Below, piece after piece: positions 6,081-11,777 of a stretch of DNA of 11,777 nt. The notes beneath the pieces are model-generated. The model was not told the DNA's origin. It saw nothing but the letters and a program-made list of their open reading frames with translations, and searched no databases. Made by a program: the position numbers and the translations under genes. Position 1 is the first letter of the stretch, and every line of letters begins with the position of its first letter. The DNA is from Sulfurovum sp. (lineage in GTDB: Bacteria; Campylobacterota; Campylobacteria; Campylobacterales; Sulfurovaceae), in NCBI GenBank assembly GCA_016744875.1, contig JADGDL010000056.1:1-11777 (forward strand), in the 5' to 3' direction.

Positions 6081-6086
6081 ATTATA
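6081..6086 (-). promoter_or_regulatory. -10 box of efp
   Basis: On the minus strand this reads TATAAT, 25 bases upstream of the efp start codon and preceded by GGC. No clear -35 box is seen, which is common for Campylobacterota sigma-70 promoters. Confidence 0.65.
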
Positions 6087-6107
6087 GCCAATGCATGATA
6101 TATAAAA

Positions 6108-6142
6108 GTTAAAAAAGAGGAGAGCTCAAAAACTGAGCTCTC
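6108..6142 (-). terminator. Rho-independent terminator of the efflux operon
   Basis: On the minus strand GAGAGCTCA (6142-6134) pairs perfectly with TGAGCTCTC (6128-6120) around a 5-base loop, followed by CTCTTTTTTAAC. It lies 10 bases after the stop codon of the last pump gene and ends the operon before the efp promoter. Confidence 0.85.
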
Positions 6143-6151
6143 AAAAGTGTA

Positions 6152-7882
6152 TTATTTTGTAATAGAAATATTGTTTTTATTCTCATCATCTAAATGTGGA
6201 TTTTTATCAAAATCCATTGCTTTAGAATTGTCCATCAATACCGGAACAAAAAGCAATGATACAAAAACGGCTGCAACTGTACCTGAAATAAGTGCTACAC
6301 CAAGACCACCAAATACAGGATCCCCTGCAAGTAGTGCAGAACCCAAAATAATAGCAACTGCAGTTAAAGCAATAGGTTTCGCTCTGGTTGCTGTAGCTAC
6401 AGCAACTGCTTTACGCTTCTTCATACCTTCAAACTCCATCAGTGACTTGGCAAAGTCGATCAAAAGCAGAGAATTTCTTGAAGAGATACCTATAAGTGCA
6501 ATAAATCCTATCAGAGACGTTGCTGTAAGAAAGAATGTTTCATCCGTAAACCAGTTTGCCACCCAGTGACCTACGATCACACCGATTAATGAGAGGAATG
6601 ACCCTAACAGTACAATACCGGAGATCGCAAAACTTTTATAGTAAATTACCAAGAGTAAAAAGATCAGGATAAGTGCTGATATAAATGCTGCACCTAAGTC
6701 TCTAAATGTATCCAACGTAACCTTCATTTCTCCATCCCAACGGATAAGAAATTTTTCATGTGTCTGTCTGTCCTCTAAAGTGAAGTCAAACATATACGTT
6801 GATATACCTTCTTTTGTGATGATATAATCATTTTCGAATCTTTTAAGAAGCTCTTCACGTGCTTCAAGTAAAGGATAGACCTGAGATACCATATCTGTCT
6901 CAGCTATGACATTGAGCATACGAGAAAGGTCTTTATGCATGATCATAGGGTTCGATCTCACCTTTCTTATATCTACAACTTCTGATAATGGTACCATCAT
7001 ACCTCTCATATTCATAAGATTTAAAGAAGAGAGTTTACTTTGTAACGCATTTTCATTAGATACTGGTAACTTCTTACTCTCTTTATCTAAAACAAGGAAA
7101 ATACCTATTTGGTCTGGTGAATTTTTTGAATTCTTATGTCCTATGACCATACCTTCAAATGCAAGATACAAGATATTATTGACCTGTTTTACACTCAGTC
7201 CTGATCTTGCGATCTTTTCTTTGTCAGGTATCAACTCATATTTATAGTAGTTTTCATCTGCCATAAGATCGATATCAACTAAACCTTCAGTTTCACTCAA
7301 GACATCCGCCACATCTACAGCAAGACTTCTGATCTTGGAGAGGTCATCACCATGTACTTCCACCACAATAGATGCAAGTGTAGGAGGTCCTGATGGTTGT
7401 TCAATAAGTTTGATATTGGTACCTCTTGTTAGTGGTCCACACTTTTCCTGGACTAGAGGTCTTAAACGCTGTACCATAAGAAATGATGCTTCTTCTCTAT
7501 AATGTTTGTCTGTAAGGTTTACAGCGATCTCTGAGACATTTTCTGTATGTTTCATACTTGCGCCTTTGACAAGACCTGCATAGTCTAAAGGTATACCCTG
7601 AGCTAAGAACAACTCAATATTCATTACCTCTTCTTCGAGTTTTAAAATATCAATAACACAGTTACTCACTTCTTTTGTTTGTTCTATAGAAGACCCTTTA
7701 GGCGTATCTACATATACAGAAAATGTATTGGCACTCTTCCCTGGTAACATTTTAGCAAGTACCAGTTTGGTAGGGAACATTAGCAACGAAAGGAAAAAAG
7801 CTGCTGCCGTCAAAAAGATCACAAGTTTTTTCTTAAATGAACTCTCTAAAATGGCATAAATAAAATTTTCAAGACTTTTCAT
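6152..7882 (-). CDS. RND efflux permease, C-terminal half (TM7-12)
   Basis: This 576-residue protein matches only the second half of an RND inner-membrane pump. TM7 is at about 17-45 (KKKLVIFLTAAAFFLSLLMF), followed by the second large periplasmic porter/docking loop (about 46-380) and TM8-12. The TM10 motif GISSRNSLLLIDFAK places Arg469 where AcrB has the proton-relay Lys940. Its ATG overlaps the stop codon of the preceding gene by one base (TAATG), and AAAGGG lies 8 bases before it inside that gene, so it can be initiated independently and translationally coupled. It must pair with the TM1-6 half to give a working proton-driven pump, presumably a trimer of half-pump pairs. Substrate not predictable. 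It could also be the downstream part of a single gene broken by an indel in the six-A run. Confidence 0.9.
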   Translation of the reverse strand: MKSLENFIYAILESSFKKKLVIFLTAAAFFLSLLMFPTKLVLAKMLPGKSANTFSVYVDTPKGSSIEQTKEVSNCVIDILKLEEEVMNIELFLAQGIPLDYAGLVKGASMKHTENVSEIAVNLTDKHYREEASFLMVQRLRPLVQEKCGPLTRGTNIKLIEQPSGPPTLASIVVEVHGDDLSKIRSLAVDVADVLSETEGLVDIDLMADENYYKYELIPDKEKIARSGLSVKQVNNILYLAFEGMVIGHKNSKNSPDQIGIFLVLDKESKKLPVSNENALQSKLSSLNLMNMRGMMVPLSEVVDIRKVRSNPMIMHKDLSRMLNVIAETDMVSQVYPLLEAREELLKRFENDYIITKEGISTYMFDFTLEDRQTHEKFLIRWDGEMKVTLDTFRDLGAAFISALILIFLLLVIYYKSFAISGIVLLGSFLSLIGVIVGHWVANWFTDETFFLTATSLIGFIALIGISSRNSLLLIDFAKSLMEFEGMKKRKAVAVATATRAKPIALTAVAIILGSALLAGDPVFGGLGVALISGTVAAVFVSLLFVPVLMDNSKAMDFDKNPHLDDENKNNISITK

Positions 7883-9525
7883 TATTTTTTCCCTTTTTCC
7901 GAGCTTCTTGTCTCATTTTTCTTACAATTATTATGTCCCTGACCATGTTCTGGTTTCTTAAGTAATTTTAAACTCAAATATGGTGTAAAGATATACGCAA
8001 TAAACAATGATGCTATCAGTGCTACAGGTACATTATATGGAATTGGTTTCATAAAAGATCCCATCATACCCCCCACAAATGCCATCGGTACCATGGTCAA
8101 AATGATCGCCAAAGTTGCAATGTTCGTAGGTGCCCCGATCTCATCTGTCGCTTCAACAAGTAACTCTGACATCTCCTTGTCACATGCATCATGTGCATGA
8201 AGGTGTCTATGTATATTTTCAATTACAATAATAGCAGCATCCACTAGAAGTCCCAGAGAGAGCAAAAGTGCAAAGAGTGTAATACGGTTCATGGTCTGTC
8301 CCGTCATCCATGCAGTAAAGAGTGTTACCGCTAAGATCGCAGGCACAGTAAATGTTACGATCACGGACTCTCTCCAGCCTAAAGCAAACACAAGCATCAA
8401 TGCTATGATCACAATAGTAATGATCAAGTGATGCATCAACTCATTAACCGCTTCATTTGCTCTTTCCCCATAGTTTCTTGTGATAAGATATCCGATACCC
8501 TCTTTAGTAAATTCAGCTTCATACTCTTTTAATACTTCAACTACATCTTCGGCAACAAATACTGCATTGGTTCCAGCAAGTTTTGCAACGGTCATTGTGA
8601 TCTGATTTTTTTCCTCACCCAGTGTTGAGGCATTGGCATCATCTTTCACAAATATCTTTGCCGTTTTAAAGTTTTGAATATCTATACCGTCCGTTACTTC
8701 TGCAACATCTCTCAGATAGATAGGTGATCCCATATATTGAGCTACGATCACATCTCCTACAGCATCCACATCCTCGATGGCATTCTTCACACCAAAAATC
8801 ACGAGTTTGTTATCTGCTGTTCGTCCTTTTACATCAGGTACATCTACAGCAACAGACTGTATTGCCTGCATTATCTGACCAAGTGAAAGATGGTAGGCTG
8901 AAAGTTTCCCCATATCTACTTCAATGTTGTACTGTGCTTTACGTGCACCCTTAAGTGTTGTTTTCGCCACAGCTTCAACAGCATTGATTTTTTGCTGTAC
9001 TTCTCTTACTGTATTGAAAAGTTTTACGTCATCTACCGTATGCCCTGCTTTAGGATAAAATGCCACACTTATAATAGGAATATCGATATCAATATCAAAA
9101 GGTTTTACAATGGGTTGCATCGTACCTTTTGGCATCATATCCATGTTTTGCATCACTTTATCATAAAGCTTGAGGTTAGAGTCCTCTCTGTTCTCACCGA
9201 TATAATACATGACAGAAACAACACCATAGTTATCAAATGCCTGTCCATAGATATGTTCTATACCCCTGACTTCTCTTAGTTTTCGCTCAAGAGGTTTGAT
9301 GATGACATTTTCTATCTCTTTAGGTGTGGCACCAGGCAATGCTACGATAACACCACCACCTGAGATGGCGATCTGAGGATCTTCCTCTCTTGGCATCGTA
9401 TTGAGTGCCATATATCCCATAATAAGTAAAAATGCTCCTAAAACAGAAGTAAGCGGATTACGCATAAAACCTCTTGCAAGTTTTCCCGCTATGTTGATGA
9501 CTTGATACTCTTTGTTAGTTTCCAT
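7882..9525 (-). CDS. RND efflux permease, N-terminal half (TM1-6)
   Basis: This 547-residue protein corresponds to the first half of an RND pump. TM1 is at about 25-43, followed by the first periplasmic loop starting at PREEDPQI (with PLERKLREVRGIEHI near 78-92), then TM2-6 from about residue 360 to 500. The TM4 motif GLLVDAAIIVIENI has one acidic residue, Asp429, where AcrB has the Asp407-Asp408 pair; a single Asp followed by Ala is typical of heavy-metal-type members such as CusA. It ends with a hydrophilic tail rich in His, Asn and Lys, exactly where a one-piece RND pump would enter its central linker. The stop codon overlaps the start of the TM7-12 half. It begins 5 bases after the adaptor gene, with only a weak AGTAGG ribosome site, suggesting coupling. 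Confidence 0.92.
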   Translation of the reverse strand: METNKEYQVINIAGKLARGFMRNPLTSVLGAFLLIMGYMALNTMPREEDPQIAISGGGVIVALPGATPKEIENVIIKPLERKLREVRGIEHIYGQAFDNYGVVSVMYYIGENREDSNLKLYDKVMQNMDMMPKGTMQPIVKPFDIDIDIPIISVAFYPKAGHTVDDVKLFNTVREVQQKINAVEAVAKTTLKGARKAQYNIEVDMGKLSAYHLSLGQIMQAIQSVAVDVPDVKGRTADNKLVIFGVKNAIEDVDAVGDVIVAQYMGSPIYLRDVAEVTDGIDIQNFKTAKIFVKDDANASTLGEEKNQITMTVAKLAGTNAVFVAEDVVEVLKEYEAEFTKEGIGYLITRNYGERANEAVNELMHHLIITIVIIALMLVFALGWRESVIVTFTVPAILAVTLFTAWMTGQTMNRITLFALLLSLGLLVDAAIIVIENIHRHLHAHDACDKEMSELLVEATDEIGAPTNIATLAIILTMVPMAFVGGMMGSFMKPIPYNVPVALIASLFIAYIFTPYLSLKLLKKPEHGQGHNNCKKNETRSSEKGKK

Positions 9526-9530
9526 ACTAC

Positions 9531-10328
9531 CTACTTAATAGTGATTTTTGTATACATCCCAGGATACACGGAACGTCCCTTTTGATCAAAATTCATTTTG
9601 ATCTTAAACTTATGTGTCATTGGGTTTGAGCTAGGTATGATCGATGATATACTACCCATTGTTTTCAATCCAATAGAAGGTATCTCAATGTCAACCTCTT
9701 TTCCCATAGTTATATACCGAAGTTGCGTTTCACTCAATTCTGATATGATCTTTAAACGACTTAAGTCTGTTAAAATGACTGCCGGCATACCGGGAATTGC
9801 CATTTCACCTTCATTAAGTTTTTTAGCAACGATCACACCGTCGTTGGGTGCATGTATTTTAAGGTAATTATACTGGTTTATAACTTCATCCTTTTTTGCC
9901 AAAGCCTGTTTTACCTGTTCTTCTGATATTTTTACCATATCTTTAAGGTTTTTGGCTGCAAGTTGTAACATTTCAAACTCATATTTGGAAACCATATTCT
10001 TTTTATAAAGTCTTTCATGCCTTGCAAGATTGGTTAAAACATTGTTATATTGGTTCTTGTTCATTTGAAGTCCGATCCGTGCTTGGGAGATAGCAAGATC
10101 TACCTGTCTCTCTGCAGATTCGATCTCAGTTGTATCTATTTCATAAAGAAGTTGCCCTTTTTTGACGATATCACCTTCAGATACGTACATGTTTTTCACA
10201 TAACCCATATATCTGCTTGTCATCATTTTTTTATTTTCAGAGATTACTGACCCACTTAAATTTATTTCCAATGCATGTACAGACATACTGAGTGATAGTA
10301 TTATCATTACTTTCATAAAATTATTCAT
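9531..10328 (-). CDS. RND periplasmic adaptor (membrane fusion protein), short form
   Basis: This adaptor links the RND pump to the TolC-type channel across the periplasm. Residues 1-19 are a signal peptide ending VHA with no lipobox Cys, so it is not a lipoprotein. The first half of the biotinyl-lipoyl-like domain is at about 38-66 (YVKNMYVSEGDIVKKGQLLYE), a coiled-coil hairpin runs about 68-150, and the second lipoyl half (HAPNDGVIVAKKLNEGE) is at about 159-175. A beta-barrel domain ends the protein at 265 residues. Most RND adaptors have 350-400 residues; here the membrane-proximal domain appears absent. The start overlaps the channel gene by 8 bases and has a strong AAGGAGG site 5 bases upstream, so translation is coupled. 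Confidence 0.93.
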   Translation of the reverse strand: MNNFMKVMIILSLSMSVHALEINLSGSVISENKKMMTSRYMGYVKNMYVSEGDIVKKGQLLYEIDTTEIESAERQVDLAISQARIGLQMNKNQYNNVLTNLARHERLYKKNMVSKYEFEMLQLAAKNLKDMVKISEEQVKQALAKKDEVINQYNYLKIHAPNDGVIVAKKLNEGEMAIPGMPAVILTDLSRLKIISELSETQLRYITMGKEVDIEIPSIGLKTMGSISSIIPSSNPMTHKFKIKMNFDQKGRSVYPGMYTKITIK

Positions 10329-11643
10329 TATTTCCTCCTTGATTCAATATACTGTTTAATTCAAATATCTTTGTATTACGTTCATTTTTCACTGTCAATA
10401 ACTGCAGTAAAACTTCTAACTGTCTTGACTGTTTTATGAGCACGTCTGAGATGGATACAATACCCTCTTTATAACGAGTCTGATAATTCTCATATACTTT
10501 TTCAGCAAATTCAAGTTGTTTCTGGTTACTTTTCACATCTGCATTTTTACTCAAGATCTCCGTTTCAAGTTTTTTTACTTTTAAAGCGATACCTGATTTT
10601 GCCAGAGAGACCTGATGCTCAACTTTCATATAATTTACTTTGGCTTTTTCAAGATTGGCATCATCGATACCGCCATTGAAGATATTCCATGTTAACTGGA
10701 CACCTACCGTATAAGCATCTTTATCTGAAAATTCATTCCACAATTCATTGTCTGCAGAACCATACTCACCAAAAGCACCTACCGTTGGTAAATAGTTTGA
10801 GTGTTCTACATTGAGTGCCATTTTAGTCACTTGAAGTCCCAAAAGCGCTTTTTGTATATCCAGATTATTTGCTTCTATTTCTGCTGCATGGATCTTAGGC
10901 ATGGCAGCCATATCACTCTCTTTAACAATAGAACCAATCTCTTCATTCAATAAAAAGGAGAGAAACTGGTACGCCAGATCTCTATTTAATTTAGCCTGAT
11001 TGTACAAACTCAATGCTTCAGATTTACGTGACTGAACTTCAAGCATATCGATCTCTTGTGCATAGCCTTCTTTTTTCATCGATTTAACTGTCATCTCGAG
11101 ACGATCGATATTTTTAATGATCTTAGAGAGGTTTACAATATAGTTTTCAACCAAAGAAATATCATAAAATGCTTTTTTGGTTTGAAATACTTTTTCATTG
11201 AGTAGTTTCTGCGTATCATACTTGCTCATACGCTGCATAGCTTCAGTAATACGTCCATATTCTGTTAATTTTCCACCTGTATATAGTGGTAGCATATAAG
11301 AAAGTTTTGTTTGATAATGGTTACGTGCTTCAGGATAATTCAATGCTTGTGGCTGAACATCAAGTATATTTGGATTTGACGGGTTAAATTCTGAAAACCC
11401 AAAATCACCAAATGTTGCTTCCCTACTCTGCAACTTAAATCCAAAGACATTTCCTGCATCATTCGATCGTATTCCTGATACAGAAAGGTCTAGTTTACCG
11501 TAGTTATGGCCTTTTGTAGCTATGACTTCGTAGGCCTTCATCTGTTCATTGAAACGTGATATTTTTAATTCTAAGTTATTTGTATCTAATTTTTTCATAG
11601 CTTCAGTCAGCGTCAGGTTTTCTATACCTGCCGAAAGAAACAA
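10321..11643 (-). CDS. TolC-family outer-membrane efflux channel (true start uncertain)
   Basis: The encoded 440 residues have the two-repeat outer-membrane efflux protein layout: N-terminal helix (ENLTLTEAMKKLDTNNLELK), strand regions with LSYMLPLYTGGKL near 125 and VGVQLTWNIFNGG near 325, and long coiled-coil helices between them ending in the typical RYKEGIVSISDVL motif. It forms the trimeric exit duct for the adaptor and RND genes that follow. The boundary given is a TTG codon at 11643, but that is unlikely to be the start: it has no ribosome site, and the hydrophobic signal-like stretch (LIYFSLFLFATLFLSAG) is encoded mostly upstream of it. The frame is open, without ATG or GTG, to the right edge. 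The coding region therefore probably continues beyond 11643. Confidence 0.88.
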   Translation of the reverse strand: MFLSAGIENLTLTEAMKKLDTNNLELKISRFNEQMKAYEVIATKGHNYGKLDLSVSGIRSNDAGNVFGFKLQSREATFGDFGFSEFNPSNPNILDVQPQALNYPEARNHYQTKLSYMLPLYTGGKLTEYGRITEAMQRMSKYDTQKLLNEKVFQTKKAFYDISLVENYIVNLSKIIKNIDRLEMTVKSMKKEGYAQEIDMLEVQSRKSEALSLYNQAKLNRDLAYQFLSFLLNEEIGSIVKESDMAAMPKIHAAEIEANNLDIQKALLGLQVTKMALNVEHSNYLPTVGAFGEYGSADNELWNEFSDKDAYTVGVQLTWNIFNGGIDDANLEKAKVNYMKVEHQVSLAKSGIALKVKKLETEILSKNADVKSNQKQLEFAEKVYENYQTRYKEGIVSISDVLIKQSRQLEVLLQLLTVKNERNTKIFELNSILNQGGNNE

Positions 11644-11777
11644 TGTAGCAAAAAGAAATAAAGAAAAGTAAATAAGTGTTGCAAAAAATAAACCAGCAAA
11701 AGTAAAGTGTACGGTTTTTATCCAATCTTCATAAATAATACATTGTTCTGCACATTCTGATAATGTATCTACTCCTG
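11644..11777 (-). other. In-frame open extension upstream of the channel gene
   Basis: The channel's reading frame continues without a stop to base 11775. It reads VDTLSECAEQC, then IIYEDWIKTVHFTFAGL, then the hydrophobic stretch leading into the channel. No ATG or GTG is in frame. Either the gene starts outside the window, or the end of an upstream gene runs into the channel gene without a stop, or a rare start codon such as ATT (11673) is used. The other two minus frames close here with stops, so no other coding frame spans the end. Confidence 0.5.

Noticed and set aside
7875..7895. Classical programmed -1 frameshift site at the pump junction
   Set aside because: The in-frame sequence GGG AAA AAA TAA does not satisfy the full X-XXY-YYZ heptamer, and a good ribosome site for the second gene is present. 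Slippage is kept only as an alternative in the findings.
6147..9867. Plus-strand reading frames inside the pump and adaptor genes
   Set aside because: They are shadows of well-supported minus-strand membrane protein genes, with no initiation signals or recognisable domains.
11716..11732. Minus-strand ATG at 11732 as channel start
   Set aside because: It is out of frame with the channel and stops after four codons (TAA).

Overview
The window is AT-rich and carries densely packed bacterial genes with AAAGGA/AAAGGG ribosome binding sites and TATAAT -10 boxes. EF-P, a TolC/adaptor/RND efflux operon and the overall style suggest a marine or vent-type member of the Campylobacterota (Sulfurovum/Sulfurimonas-like). 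This is inferred from protein and promoter style; no rRNA or marker search was possible.

Region 1 (1-3065, + strand) is a tandem array of at least four paralogous genes: the 3' end of one (copy 0) and three complete ones (copies 1-3). Each complete copy encodes a small exported protein: a nearly invariant signal peptide, a short DFxFGDM start to the mature chain, then almost nothing but 11-residue (hendecad) repeats. Each gene is its own transcription unit, with a closely matching 31-bp promoter block in front and a different hairpin terminator behind. Protein length and repeat register are kept without gaps, although the 33-bp DNA periodicity should favour slippage. Local stretches of perfect DNA identity point to gene conversion. 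I know no named family for these proteins, and this is the best candidate in the window for an undescribed system.

Region 2 (3066-5488) holds a gene for a 718-residue exported protein with two globular halves joined by a Lys/Thr/Pro-rich linker. The halves look like four diverged DUF302-like units. It is followed by an AT-rich hairpin and a separate 76-nt nested fold of unknown nature.

Region 3 (5489-6142, - strand) is the efp gene with its own promoter, converging on region 2.

Region 4 (6108-11777, - strand) is a tripartite efflux operon read right to left: TolC-family outer-membrane channel, short periplasmic adaptor, then an RND pump split into two genes (TM1-6 half and TM7-12 half) that overlap by one base. 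A strong terminator closes the operon. Its promoter lies beyond the right edge, because the channel's reading frame stays open to the end of the window.

How they work together: the efflux genes should form one envelope-spanning pump of unknown substrate. The hendecad proteins and the 718-residue protein are also predicted to be exported, so the window is mostly cell-envelope functions plus one translation factor. No tRNA, rRNA, transposase or CRISPR array was seen.
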